Of a DNA stretch of 64,000 nucleotides, positions 9,014 to 17,127 are shown in pieces. The translations under genes and the position numbers were made by a program. The stretch is from Rhizobium rosettiformans (lineage in GTDB: Bacteria; Pseudomonadota; Alphaproteobacteria; Rhizobiales; Rhizobiaceae): contig NZ_CP032405.1 of the NCBI RefSeq assembly GCF_016806065.1, positions 1,888,001-1,952,000 on the forward strand, read 5' to 3'. The notes below the pieces were generated by a model. The model saw only the letters and a program-made list of their open reading frames with translations. It was not told the origin of the DNA and searched no databases. Positions within the stretch are counted from its first letter, which is position 1. Each line of letters opens with the position of its first letter.

Positions 9014-10192
9014 TCAGATGGCCTTGAGCGCCCGTGCGAAGTCGTCCAGCAGGTCCTGGGTATCCTCGATCCCGCAGGAGAAGCGAACCGTGCCCCCGGA
9101 GATGCCGAGTTCGGCGCGTGCTTCGTCGGTCAGGTTTTTGTGGGTCGTGGTTGCCGGATGGGTGATCAGGCTCTTTGCATCGCCGAGATTGTTGGAGATC
9201 TTGACGATCTCCATGGCGTTCTGCAGCTTGAATGCCGCTTCTTTGCCACCCTTCAGCTCGAAGCAGACCAGCGTCGAACCGCCCGTCATCTGCTTGGCGA
9301 TGATGTCGGCCTGCGGATGGTCCTTGCGGCCTGGATAGATGACCTTGGCAACGGCACTCTGGTCCGCCAGGAAATCGGCAATCGCTGCCGCACTCGTCGT
9401 CTGCTGCTTCACCCGCAACGGCAGCGTTTCCATGCCCTTTAAGAGCGTCCAGGCATTGAACGGCGACATGGCAGGGCCGGTATGGCGGAAATAGTCGTGC
9501 AGGTTCTCGTTGATCCATTCCTTCGACGACAAGACGACGCCACCGAGGCAGCGGCCCTGACCGTCGATATGCTTGGTCGCCGAATAGACGACGACATGCG
9601 CGCCGAGTTCGAGCGGCTTCTGGAAGAGGGGGGTCGCAAAGACGTTGTCGACGATCAGCTTCGCGCCGATCTGATCGGCGAGCTTGGCGACGCCTGCGAC
9701 GTCGATCACTTCGAGCGTCGGATTGGTCGGGCTTTCCAGGAACAGCACCTTGGTGTTCGGCCGGATCGCCGCTTCCCAGTTGGCAAGGTCACGACCATCG
9801 ACCAGCGTGCATTCCACGCCGTAGCGGGGCGCCAGCGTCTCGACGACATAGCGGCAGGAGCCGAACAGGGCGCGTGCGGCCACGATATGGTCGCCGGCCT
9901 TGACCTGGCAGAGCACGGCAGCAGCAACGGCCGCCATGCCCGACGCCATCGCACGCGCATCCTCGGCGCCTTCCATCATGCACATGCGCTTTTCGAACAT
10001 GTCATTGGTCGGGCTGCCATAGCGGGCGTAGATATAGCCGTCGTTCTCGCCCTTGAAGCGGGCTTCTGCCGCTTCCGAGCTTTCATAGACGAAGCCCTGG
10101 GTGAGGAAGATCGCTTCAGACGTCTCGCCATAAGGAGAGCGCAGCGTGCCGCCATGGACGAGGGTGGTGGCCGGGCGCCAGTTCTTGCTCAT
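9014..10192 (-). CDS. metZ: O-succinylhomoserine sulfhydrylase MetZ
   Basis: PLP enzyme of the Cys/Met metabolism family. It makes homocysteine directly from O-succinylhomoserine and sulfide in methionine synthesis. The 392 residues show RYGSPTNDMFEKR, ASGMAAVAAA, the PLP-binding region VVYSATKHIDGQGR (Lys in the SATKH motif) and the C-terminal RFSCGIEDTQDLLDDF. The ATG at 10192 lies 7 bp after AAAGG; the open frame to 10213 falls between the terminator and that site and is rejected. The 5' leader carries a SAM-II riboswitch and terminator, which supports a methionine-pathway assignment over cystathionine gamma-synthase. Confidence 0.93.
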   Translation of the reverse strand: MSKNWRPATTLVHGGTLRSPYGETSEAIFLTQGFVYESSEAAEARFKGENDGYIYARYGSPTNDMFEKRMCMMEGAEDARAMASGMAAVAAAVLCQVKAGDHIVAARALFGSCRYVVETLAPRYGVECTLVDGRDLANWEAAIRPNTKVLFLESPTNPTLEVIDVAGVAKLADQIGAKLIVDNVFATPLFQKPLELGAHVVVYSATKHIDGQGRCLGGVVLSSKEWINENLHDYFRHTGPAMSPFNAWTLLKGMETLPLRVKQQTTSAAAIADFLADQSAVAKVIYPGRKDHPQADIIAKQMTGGSTLVCFELKGGKEAAFKLQNAMEIVKISNNLGDAKSLITHPATTTHKNLTDEARAELGISGGTVRFSCGIEDTQDLLDDFARALKAI

Positions 10193-10211
10193 GCACGTGC
10201 CTTTCGAACAC

Positions 10212-10242
10212 AAAAAAACCGGTCGCGTGAACGGACCGGTTT
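10212..10242 (-). terminator. Riboswitch expression platform: terminator of the metZ leader
   Basis: On the minus strand AAACCGGT, an 11-nt loop and ACCGGTTTTTTT form a classic terminator. The upstream segment GACCGG just after the aptamer can pair with CCGGTC, which overlaps the terminator's first arm, giving an antiterminator. It stops 20 nt before the metZ start. Confidence 0.85.
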
Positions 10243-10257
10243 CGTAAACCCGGTCTA

Positions 10258-10309
10258 TTTAGCCACTTGTTTAACGTGGCTGCAAGCCGACCGGCCAAAT
10301 CACCACGGG
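10258..10309 (-). ncRNA. SAM-II riboswitch (metA motif) aptamer upstream of metZ
   Basis: The minus-strand RNA begins CCCGTGGTGATTTGG and ends AAACAAGTGGCTAAA, matching the SAM-II consensus found in front of methionine genes of Rhizobiales. CGTGG pairs with CCACG to close the first helix, the conserved GTGATTTGG follows the 5' arm, and the A-rich GCTAAA end forms the pseudoknot side. It lies between metZ and dcd and points at metZ. High SAM should stabilise the aptamer and turn metZ off; here the terminator just downstream suggests transcriptional control. Confidence 0.92.
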
Positions 10310-10389
10310 ATAAGGCTGCCTTACGCCTTCGTGGGCCTTGCGTCAATTGGTGGGCTTTGGTTTTGTCGGGCCCAAACAGGATTGAGATC

Positions 10390-11487
10390 ATGACCTTGAA
10401 ACCCGGGATTTTGTCCGATCGCGCGATCGGCGCCTTGTTCGGTGGCGGCCAGCTGAAGAGCGAGGTCATGCTCGACAAGGACCAGATCCAGCCGGCGAGC
10501 CTCGACCTGCGCTTGGGCGGCAAGGCGATCCGTGTGCGAGCCAGCTTCATGCCGGGGCGCGGCCACACCGTTGCCGAAAAGCTGGAGCGGCTCACCCTGC
10601 ACGAGATCGATCTCGAAAACGGAGCGGTGCTCGAAACCGGCTGCGTCTACATCGTGCCCCTGATGGAGAGCCTCGATCTGCCCGCGGAGATCTCGGCGTC
10701 TGCCAATCCGAAGAGCTCGACCGGCCGCCTAGACATCTTCACCCGCGTAATGGTGGATTACGCCCAGGAATTCGACAAGGTGCCGGCCGGCTACAAGGGC
10801 CAGCTCTACCTCGAAATCTCGCCGCGCACCTTCCCAATCATCGTGCGTCGTGGATCGCGCCTGTCGCAGATCCGCTTCCGCACCGGACAGGCGCTGCTCG
10901 GCGAGGCCGAACTCTTCGACCTGCACAAGGCCGAGACGCTGGTTGCCAGCGACACGCCGAATGTCTCCGGTGGCGGGATTGCGCTGTCGATCGACCTGAC
11001 TGGCTCCGGCCCGGACGGTCTGATTGGCTATCGCGGCAAGCACCACACCTCGGTCATCGACGTCGATCGGAAGGCTGCCCATGATGTGCTCGATTTCTGG
11101 GACCCGATCTACAGCCGCGGCCGCGGCGAGCTGATCCTCGATCCGGACGAGTTCTACATCCTGGTCTCGAACGAGGCCGTCCATGTCCCGCCGCTCTATG
11201 CCGCCGAGATGACGCCCTATGACCCCCTCGTCGGCGAATTCCGCGTGCACTATGCCGGCTTCTTCGATCCGGGCTTTGGCCATGCGCCGGCCGGTGGCTC
11301 AGGCAGTCGCGCGGTTCTGGAAGTCCGCAGTCACGAAGTGCCTTTCATTCTGGAACACGGCCAGGTCATCGGCCGTCTGGTCTATGAGCACATGCAGGAG
11401 AGCCCGGAGGGCCTCTACGGCACGGGGCTCGGCTCCAACTATCAGGCGCAGGGCTTGAAGCTGTCGAAACACTTCCGTTTGCCCTGA
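10390..11487 (+). CDS. dcd: 2'-deoxycytidine 5'-triphosphate deaminase (double-length form)
   Basis: Deaminates dCTP to dUTP, feeding dTMP synthesis. At 365 residues it is about twice the length of E. coli Dcd and contains two dUTPase-fold units, as is usual in alphaproteobacteria: N-terminal PASLDLRLGGKAIRV and SANPKSSTGRLDIFTRVM, C-terminal PYDPLVGEFRVHYAGFFDPGFG and VPFILEHGQVIGRLVYE. I start at the ATG 10390 (MTLKPGILSDRAIGALFGGG), with AGGA upstream. The frame is open to 10267, but that part runs through the opposing metZ riboswitch and is not protein-like. Confidence 0.92.
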   Translation: MTLKPGILSDRAIGALFGGGQLKSEVMLDKDQIQPASLDLRLGGKAIRVRASFMPGRGHTVAEKLERLTLHEIDLENGAVLETGCVYIVPLMESLDLPAEISASANPKSSTGRLDIFTRVMVDYAQEFDKVPAGYKGQLYLEISPRTFPIIVRRGSRLSQIRFRTGQALLGEAELFDLHKAETLVASDTPNVSGGGIALSIDLTGSGPDGLIGYRGKHHTSVIDVDRKAAHDVLDFWDPIYSRGRGELILDPDEFYILVSNEAVHVPPLYAAEMTPYDPLVGEFRVHYAGFFDPGFGHAPAGGSGSRAVLEVRSHEVPFILEHGQVIGRLVYEHMQESPEGLYGTGLGSNYQAQGLKLSKHFRLP

Positions 11488-11547
11488 GGCAGGCGTCGCT
11501 GCCAGCGCTTGACACTGGCAGCGAACTGTTGGATTCCTCTCCCCGTC

Positions 11548-11621
11548 GCGGGTGTAGCTCAATGGTAGAGCAGCAGCTTCCCAAGCTGAATACGAGGGTT
11601 CGATTCCCTTCACCCGCTCCA
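11548..11621 (+). tRNA. tRNA-Gly (anticodon CCC)
   Basis: 74-nt cloverleaf starting GCGGGTG and ending CACCCGC plus TCCA, so CCA is encoded. D arm GCTC-AATGGTA-GAGC, anticodon loop TTCCCAA with anticodon CCC, T arm GAGGG-TTCGATT-CCCTT (4 of 5 pairs perfect). The first anticodon-stem pair (G27-A43) is mismatched. Confidence 0.96.
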
Positions 11622-11632
11622 GACTCTTCTCG

Positions 11633-12184
11633 CTATTTCCCCGCAAACTTCGCAAACGCTGCTAGCAGGTCGCCGAGCCGCTTTGCCGTCGCTTCGTCCG
11701 TCAGCTTGCCCTCGGCATCGAACAGCGTATGCGCCCGCGACACCATCAGCCGCTTCTCTGAAAACGTCCGGCAACCGAGCGTGTGCAGCACCGAGAGCCA
11801 GCCGTTCTGGCTGAGCAGCGTCCCGAAATTTCCAGGCGACGCGCCGACGAGCGCAAAGGCCTTTCCACCGAAGACTCGAGCCATGTCAGACGACGGACGC
11901 GACAGCCAGTCGATTGCGTTCTTGAACGCGCCGGGGATGCCGTTGTTGTATTCGGGCGTGAACAGGATGACGCCATCGGCGGAAATGATCTTCTCTTTCA
12001 GAGCCGCCACAGCTGCTGGGATGCCCTCGGCTTCCTCGAGATCGCCGTCATAAAGCGGTATGCCGTGAATGCCGGCTGTATCCATCCGGTAACCGTCTGC
12101 CGGCAAGGCTGCGGCGGCTTGCATCAGAGCCGTGTTGAGCGAGCCCTTGCGCAGGCTTCCCGAAATGCCGAGCAGTGCCACCAT
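11633..12184 (-). CDS. NADPH-dependent FMN reductase (ChrR-like)
   Basis: Flavodoxin-fold quinone/FMN reductase of the NADPH_FMN_red family, 183 residues. The FMN phosphate loop GISGSLRKGSLNTAL is at the N-terminus, followed by FTPEYNNGIPGAFKNAIDWLSRP, the diagnostic motif of the ChrR/YieF group. These are soluble dimers that reduce quinones, azo compounds or chromate; the physiological substrate here cannot be told. It lies convergent with tRNA-Gly, 11 bp away, so its 3' end nearly touches the tRNA. Full length with ATG at 12184. Confidence 0.88.
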   Translation of the reverse strand: MVALLGISGSLRKGSLNTALMQAAAALPADGYRMDTAGIHGIPLYDGDLEEAEGIPAAVAALKEKIISADGVILFTPEYNNGIPGAFKNAIDWLSRPSSDMARVFGGKAFALVGASPGNFGTLLSQNGWLSVLHTLGCRTFSEKRLMVSRAHTLFDAEGKLTDEATAKRLGDLLAAFAKFAGK

Positions 12185-12246
12185 GATCCTCGTCTCCCGG
12201 TTGGATGCGTTGCTTCGACACTAATGTGCGACCGGGTTTGGAGCAA

Positions 12247-14160
12247 TCACTCGGACGCCTGCAAAACCGCTTCGCTTGGCCGATGCGGTGTCTTGTTCCA
12301 GTGGAACGGCTTCAGCCTCAGTTCGATCACGGCCTTCCATGCCGCAAGCGACACGGCCATCCAGTAAACCGGGATCATCGCCCATTTCCAGCCGACGCCC
12401 TCCTTTTCGCCCTTGCTCATCGGCGTTGCGCCAAGCACGAAAAAGATCGCGTAGCTCCCGAGGATGTTGAAGATGTCCATGGCGAGCATGATCGTCGTGA
12501 AGAGGCTCGGCTGCGCAGCCGGGGCCTGCATCAGCGAGATCACCAGAAATGTGAGGAAGACGATTAGGCCGGGGTGGCTGAGCGCTGCAATCAGCATGCC
12601 GCCGACCAGCAGCTGAAAGGCGAGGAAGGATAAAAATCCCATGTCGCGCGCAGTTTGCAGGGGCTTGCGCATCAGCACCAGCCAGGTTTGCAGCCATCCC
12701 TTGTACCAGCGGGTCCGTTGCGCGAGCCAGATCCGGAACTCTGTCGGCGCATCCTCATGAGTTGGCAGCGTGAGGGTCGAGGAGCGATACCCCATTCTGT
12801 AGAGGCGCATGCCGAGATCGGCATCCTCGGTGACGTTGTAGGGATCCCAGCCGCCGCTGTCTCTGAGGAGGGCGGTTTTGAAATGGTTGGAGGTGCCACC
12901 AAGCGGCAGCGGCATACGATAATAGCCGAGGGCCGGCAGCAGTCTGCGGAACAGCGCCGAATATTCGAGCGCGAAAATGGCGCTGATCCAACTTTCGCCA
13001 GCATTGCCGATCACCAGCGGCGCCTGCAGGCAGGCGAGATCGGCCGGACCGAGCCGGAAGGCGTGATAGGCTTCCTTCAACTGCTGCGGATGTGGCCGAT
13101 CCTCGGCATCGTAGATGGTGAGGAACTCGCCGCGTGCGCCAGCCAGTGCATAGGTGAGGGCCTTGGGCTTGGTGCGCGGCGCCATGGCCGGCACGGCCAC
13201 CACCTCGACATGCGGACCGGGATTCAACTGGCGGATCGCCTCGATCGTCGCGTGATCATCGGCCTCGCAAACTAGCTTCACATCCAGGAGGCTACGCGGC
13301 CAGTCGAGCCCATCGAGGGCGGCGAGCAGTTGCGGAACCACATCGGCCTCCCGGTAAAGCGCCACCATGACCGTGTAAACCGGCAGAACATCGCTGCCAT
13401 ATTCGAGCTTTGCTTCTAAGACCCGGTGGCGTCGCCCATGCGAGACGACGGCCATGCGCAGCATGAGAGCTGCCGTATGAAAGAGGGAGAGCGCAAGGTG
13501 GCTGATGACGGCGGCGAGCATCGGCGCCATGATCGCAAAGAGACAGATCAGACAGAGCCCGGCGCCGGCGATGAAGCCTTGGTCCCCGGTCACCACGAGC
13601 CGCGCCGAAAGCGGCTGCAGCGTGTCGAACAGACCGCGCACGGCCTGGCCCACGCGTCTGCTCTCCCCGACCTTCCAGCTGGCATGCCGGATGGCGCTCG
13701 GTGTCGTGACGATGAGGGTGCCCGCGCCCGGTCCGTTCCGACCGAAGCGTTTTGCGAGACCCTCCATGTTGAGGATGTGCGGAGCAATCGCCACGACCGG
13801 CGGCCGGTCGCTGTAGTGGAGCCGCAGCATGCGCGGCTCGGCGAGCTGGGTGTCGCTATACGCATGATCCACAAGCAGCGAAGGGTCGATCTCCGGCAGG
13901 AACGGCAAGCCGTACATCCGCGCCAGACCCGCAAAATAGGCCTCTTCCTCGATGACGCCACTGGCGAGCAGTTCGGCCTCGACGGAGGTCCCGTTGGCGG
14001 CTGCGCGTTTTGCCATGCGGGCAATCAGCGGCTTGGAAATGCCGAGTATATGGAGCAAGCGCGCTTCGCTTTTCAGCCAGGCCAAACTTCCCACGTCGGC
14101 CGCGCCTACCGCGCTCCGCTGGTCTTGCCCCCGCAATGACCCAAGGCGCGCGGCAACCAT
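12247..14160 (-). CDS. Family 2 glycosyltransferase with N-terminal MshEN/GspE-N-like domain
   Basis: Membrane glycosyltransferase resembling processive cellulose-synthase-type enzymes. In order: an N-terminal region with the pattern seen in the N-terminal domain of type II secretion ATPases (residues about 30-110, GVIEEEAYFAGLARMYGLPF), two hydrophobic segments (about 190-235), and a GT2 catalytic domain with EADDH, YDAEDRPH (DxD), TEDADLG and QRTRWYKGW (QxxRW). Further membrane spans are at the C-terminus. The sugar product is unknown. An upstream GTG at 14226 would add 22 residues; I use the ATG at 14160, with moderate certainty. The divergent gene at 14245 shares the short upstream gap. 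Confidence 0.85.
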   Translation of the reverse strand: MVAARLGSLRGQDQRSAVGAADVGSLAWLKSEARLLHILGISKPLIARMAKRAAANGTSVEAELLASGVIEEEAYFAGLARMYGLPFLPEIDPSLLVDHAYSDTQLAEPRMLRLHYSDRPPVVAIAPHILNMEGLAKRFGRNGPGAGTLIVTTPSAIRHASWKVGESRRVGQAVRGLFDTLQPLSARLVVTGDQGFIAGAGLCLICLFAIMAPMLAAVISHLALSLFHTAALMLRMAVVSHGRRHRVLEAKLEYGSDVLPVYTVMVALYREADVVPQLLAALDGLDWPRSLLDVKLVCEADDHATIEAIRQLNPGPHVEVVAVPAMAPRTKPKALTYALAGARGEFLTIYDAEDRPHPQQLKEAYHAFRLGPADLACLQAPLVIGNAGESWISAIFALEYSALFRRLLPALGYYRMPLPLGGTSNHFKTALLRDSGGWDPYNVTEDADLGMRLYRMGYRSSTLTLPTHEDAPTEFRIWLAQRTRWYKGWLQTWLVLMRKPLQTARDMGFLSFLAFQLLVGGMLIAALSHPGLIVFLTFLVISLMQAPAAQPSLFTTIMLAMDIFNILGSYAIFFVLGATPMSKGEKEGVGWKWAMIPVYWMAVSLAAWKAVIELRLKPFHWNKTPHRPSEAVLQASE

Positions 14161-14244
14161 CCGCGGGCCGTATTCCCTCGTCCACACCAAGCTGCTACAC
14201 GTCGTCCGGTCTGAACGACGCCCCACCCTTGACCCCGGTTGAAG

Positions 14245-15126
14245 ATGATAGAGATGCGCGCAAAAGTTACATCCCTAGATTTTGCGGGGTTGTGGCCCTG
14301 GATCGCCGCGATTCTTCTCGTTTCGCTCATGTCCGCGCCACCTGCGCGGGCGCAGGGGATCGACCTTCCGGTCCTTTTTGATGCCCGCGAGCGGCTGGTT
14401 CGGCCGGATGTCAGCAGCGTTCTTCGGTTGCGTTTTCTGACCACCACGGATTTTCCGCCCTTCAACTTCACCGATCAGAGCGGTCGGCTAACTGGCTTCC
14501 ATGTCGATCTTGCCCGCGCGCTGTGCGATGAGTTGGGCCTTCAGGCACGTTGCCAGATCCAGGCCCTGCCTTATGAGCAGCTGACGTCGGCGCTTGAAAG
14601 TGGGCAGGGGGAAGCGGTGATGGCGGGCGTCGCGGTCACGGAAGACCTGCGCGGAAAGTTCAATTTCACGCGACCCTATCTCTTGTTGCCCGCACGTTTC
14701 CTGATGCGAAACGACATTGCCCTTGCTCGTCAGGATGTCGAGGCGCTCTCCGGTCGGAAGGTTGGTGTCGTCAGGGATACCGCGCATGAAGCCATGTTGA
14801 AGGCTTTCTTTCCCGGCATCACGCCGACGACCTTCGAGGATCAGGGCGCCCTCATGACTGGACTGAAGGAGAAGGAGGTCGAAGCGGTCTTCGCGGATGC
14901 CCTACAACTGTCCTTCTGGATGATGAGCCCTGAAGCTGTCGGCTGCTGCAGCTTTCTCGATGGGCCCTATCTATCCGAGCGCCATCTCGGCGAAGGCATG
15001 ACCATCATGGTCGGCGGGCAGGATGGAGCCCTTGCCGCCGCGCTTGAAAGCGCGCTTGCGGCGCTGTCAAAGGACGGGCGGCTGGAAGAAATCTATCTGC
15101 GCTATTTCCCGGTTGGGCTTTTCTGA
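14245..15126 (+). CDS. Amino-acid-type ABC transporter substrate-binding protein (SBP_bac_3)
   Basis: Periplasmic solute-binding protein of family 3, 293 residues. After a hydrophobic signal (WIAAILLVSLMSAPPARAQG) comes the typical first lobe: LRFLTTTDFPPFNFTDQSGR, LTGFHVDLARALCDELGL, QALPYEQLTSALESGQGEAV, then the second lobe KVGVVRDTAHEAML and FADALQLSFWM. No permease or ATPase lies nearby, so it may be an orphan receptor or work with a transporter elsewhere. The start is uncertain: ATG 14245 or 14254, with a TTG at 14239. It is divergent from the glycosyltransferase. Confidence 0.85.
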   Translation: MIEMRAKVTSLDFAGLWPWIAAILLVSLMSAPPARAQGIDLPVLFDARERLVRPDVSSVLRLRFLTTTDFPPFNFTDQSGRLTGFHVDLARALCDELGLQARCQIQALPYEQLTSALESGQGEAVMAGVAVTEDLRGKFNFTRPYLLLPARFLMRNDIALARQDVEALSGRKVGVVRDTAHEAMLKAFFPGITPTTFEDQGALMTGLKEKEVEAVFADALQLSFWMMSPEAVGCCSFLDGPYLSERHLGEGMTIMVGGQDGALAAALESALAALSKDGRLEEIYLRYFPVGLF

Positions 15127-15131
15127 GCCGG

Positions 15132-15545
15132 TCAGACCCGGCGATAGCGGGCAGAGGCGCTGCGCTCCAGGGCGGCGCAGGTGAGCTTGTCGAGCGCAAG
15201 GCGATCGCGGAGCAACTGCAGCAGGCGCATTTCCTCCGCGCGAATGGTCAGATCGACCGCGACGATTTCAACAGCCAGCGCATAGGCGGTCTCATGCAGC
15301 CATTCCGGCAGGGCGTCGCGAATGGTTTCGAGCGCGATGTCCAGACCCTCAGGCCCGGAAAGCAGGGTTGCACAGCGCTGCGACACCTCGATCAGGTGCT
15401 CCTTGTCGAAATTCTCAAAGACCGGAAGAATGTCGATCAGCTGGCCAATCCGCACGAGTTCCTTTTCGGCCATGGCATTGTCGACGGCGGACGCCATGAC
15501 CATGACGAAGATCAGGGCTTCTTCCGGGGATACGGGCTTGTTCAT
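15132..15545 (-). CDS. TerB-like protein
   Basis: 137-residue, mostly helical soluble protein. The pattern EEALIFVMVMASAVDNAMAEKELVRIGQLI, then LPEWLHETAYALAVEIVAVD and EEMRLLQLLRDRLALDK, fits the TerB/DjlA-type helical domain (tellurite-resistance TerB family). The acidic positions common in TerB metal sites are only partly present. No ter operon is nearby, so a role in tellurite resistance should not be assumed. It is convergent with the binding-protein gene, with only 5 bp between them. Confidence 0.75.
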   Translation of the reverse strand: MNKPVSPEEALIFVMVMASAVDNAMAEKELVRIGQLIDILPVFENFDKEHLIEVSQRCATLLSGPEGLDIALETIRDALPEWLHETAYALAVEIVAVDLTIRAEEMRLLQLLRDRLALDKLTCAALERSASARYRRV

Positions 15546-15599
15546 GTAAGATGGTTTCCAGTTGCAGTGGGCAAAGAGTAGGAGGGACGGCTGGGCGTT

Positions 15600-16331
15600 T
15601 CAAGGGAGCGTGCCGGCGCGTTGTACGGGCTCACCAAAAAGCCCGCGTCTTGCGGCACGGGCTTCCTCGGTCAGTGCGGCGAGTGCGGAGCCCGGCTCCG
15701 CCTCTGCCCATCCGTATTTTGCAAGCCAGGAGGACACATCCTGAACGCCGACCCAGCATCGTGTGCGGATCTCGCCTTGCCATGCGGTGGCGCCGGTTTC
15801 GCAGGTGAGCGACCGGTTGCGCAGGAACTGACGCTGCTGCGTGCGCGCCATGGCGCCACAGGGCCAGACGTCGCCCTCCGCTGTAGTACAGCTGAGGTCC
15901 ACAGGCGTCTCGATCAGATCGGCCAGGCGAACGTGTTGATCCGGTCCGAAGGCGACGACCCCAGCGGCGAGGCTCGACGGCCGATGCAGGAGAACCACTT
16001 TCGGTTTCGTGCGCTCGACGGCGGTGGACAAAGGTGCCCGCGCCGCCACCCGTTCGAGGTCTTGCGCGTCGGCAAAGGCCGGAGATCCGAAAGCATCCGG
16101 CTCGATGCTGCGCACCTGCCGCCTTGCTTCGATCACTGCCGGTTCTTCGACCGTGTCGTCCTGCAAGGAGCCGACATCGGGTAGGTCGAGCTCCGACGGA
16201 TCGGGTACGTCTAGGTCCTCGAGATTATAGTCGACGGGATCTTCGCGGAGCGTCGCTCCGGCTGCCATCACGAGATAGGCCCACAGGAGGAGGCCGACTG
16301 CCCCGGCGATGAAGGTGCTGATCCGTCGCAT
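15600..16331 (-). CDS. Thermonuclease-like (SNase-fold) envelope protein
   Basis: 243 residues with an N-terminal membrane anchor or signal (FIAGAVGLLLWAYLVMAAGA) and an acidic low-complexity segment (about 30-65, rich in D/E/L/P). The C-terminal part looks like the second half of a staphylococcal-nuclease domain (CETGATAWQGEIRTRCWVG, VSSWLAKYGWAEAEP, EEARAARRGLFG). The arginine/glutamate catalytic set of true nucleases is not clear to me, so it may be inactive. Its start is 12 bp after the stop of the S24 regulator gene, implying one transcript. Confidence 0.6.
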   Translation of the reverse strand: MRRISTFIAGAVGLLLWAYLVMAAGATLREDPVDYNLEDLDVPDPSELDLPDVGSLQDDTVEEPAVIEARRQVRSIEPDAFGSPAFADAQDLERVAARAPLSTAVERTKPKVVLLHRPSSLAAGVVAFGPDQHVRLADLIETPVDLSCTTAEGDVWPCGAMARTQQRQFLRNRSLTCETGATAWQGEIRTRCWVGVQDVSSWLAKYGWAEAEPGSALAALTEEARAARRGLFGEPVQRAGTLP

Positions 16332-16343
16332 AGGCGCGTTTTC

Positions 16344-17012
16344 CTATTGGCTAGCCCAGATGATGCGCGCTACCCATTCGACATCGCCCATGTCCAGCAT
16401 GCGCGGAGGGTGGTCCGGATTGAGCGATTGCAACTCGATCGATTTCGCGCTCTGCCGTGCCAGGATCTTCGCCATGACTTCGCCTTCACGGGTCTTCACC
16501 ACGACGCGGTCGCCACGTCGCACCTGGGCACCCGGCTCGACGATCAGGATGTCGCCGTCCCGGTAGAGCGGCTTCATGCTTTCGCCCTGGACCTCCAGCG
16601 CATAGACCCCATTGTTGCGGCCCGGGGCTGCCGGGAACTCGACGAGATCCCAGCCCTGACCGGCCGGAAAGCCGCCATCGTCGAAAAAGCCGCCGGCACC
16701 TGCCTGTGCCATGCCGAGCAGGGGGATCGAGCTTGCCTGCGGCGGAAATGTCCCCTGCGGCAGCGGGCTGCCGCGCAAGGCGTCGGGCGAGACATAACGC
16801 ATGAACTGGTCGAGGCTGGCGCCGGTCGCTTCCAGCACCTTGGCGATGGATTCGGTCGAGGGCCAGCGCATCCGGCCATCGGCCCCGATACGCTTGGATT
16901 TGTTGAAGGAGGTGGGGTCGAGGCCTGCACGGCGCGCAAGACCCGATGGCGTCAGCGAATGCTGCTCCGCCAGCCGATCGATCGCGGCCCATATGCTGTC
17001 ATGCGAAAGCAT
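16344..17012 (-). CDS. Helix-turn-helix transcriptional regulator with S24 (LexA-like) peptidase domain
   Basis: 222-residue two-domain repressor-type protein. The N-terminal HTH (SLTPSGLARRAGLDPTSFNKSK, about residues 19-40) is followed by a linker and a C-terminal S24 domain with the catalytic serine in QGESMKPLYRDGDILIV and the lysine in VVVKTREGEVMAKIL. This is the layout of CI/LexA-like self-cleaving regulators, but there are no phage genes nearby and the type is common on rhizobial chromosomes. The presumed cleavage pair in the linker is not certain. Probably cotranscribed with the SNase-like gene (12 bp gap). Confidence 0.85.
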   Translation of the reverse strand: MLSHDSIWAAIDRLAEQHSLTPSGLARRAGLDPTSFNKSKRIGADGRMRWPSTESIAKVLEATGASLDQFMRYVSPDALRGSPLPQGTFPPQASSIPLLGMAQAGAGGFFDDGGFPAGQGWDLVEFPAAPGRNNGVYALEVQGESMKPLYRDGDILIVEPGAQVRRGDRVVVKTREGEVMAKILARQSAKSIELQSLNPDHPPRMLDMGDVEWVARIIWASQ

Positions 17013-17127
17013 GTTCGCGCCTCTTCAGCGCCGGAACACTTCGGATCCCCGGTCCGGCAATGGCGAAAACAATAGATCAGCAAAGGCCGATAGTAAAGCA
17101 AAAAGGAATAAAATCCTCTTGCTTGCC

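Noticed and set aside
10267..10389. Upstream extension of dcd
   Set aside because: It would be translated through the opposing SAM-II riboswitch; the conserved protein begins at 10390.
15132..15545. Tellurite resistance gene
   Set aside because: TerB-like fold only; no other ter genes, so the phenotype should not be inferred.
17060..17127. Terminator for the LuxR regulator gene
   Set aside because: Only a weak AGAGGA/TCCTTT stem; not convincing enough to list as a feature.
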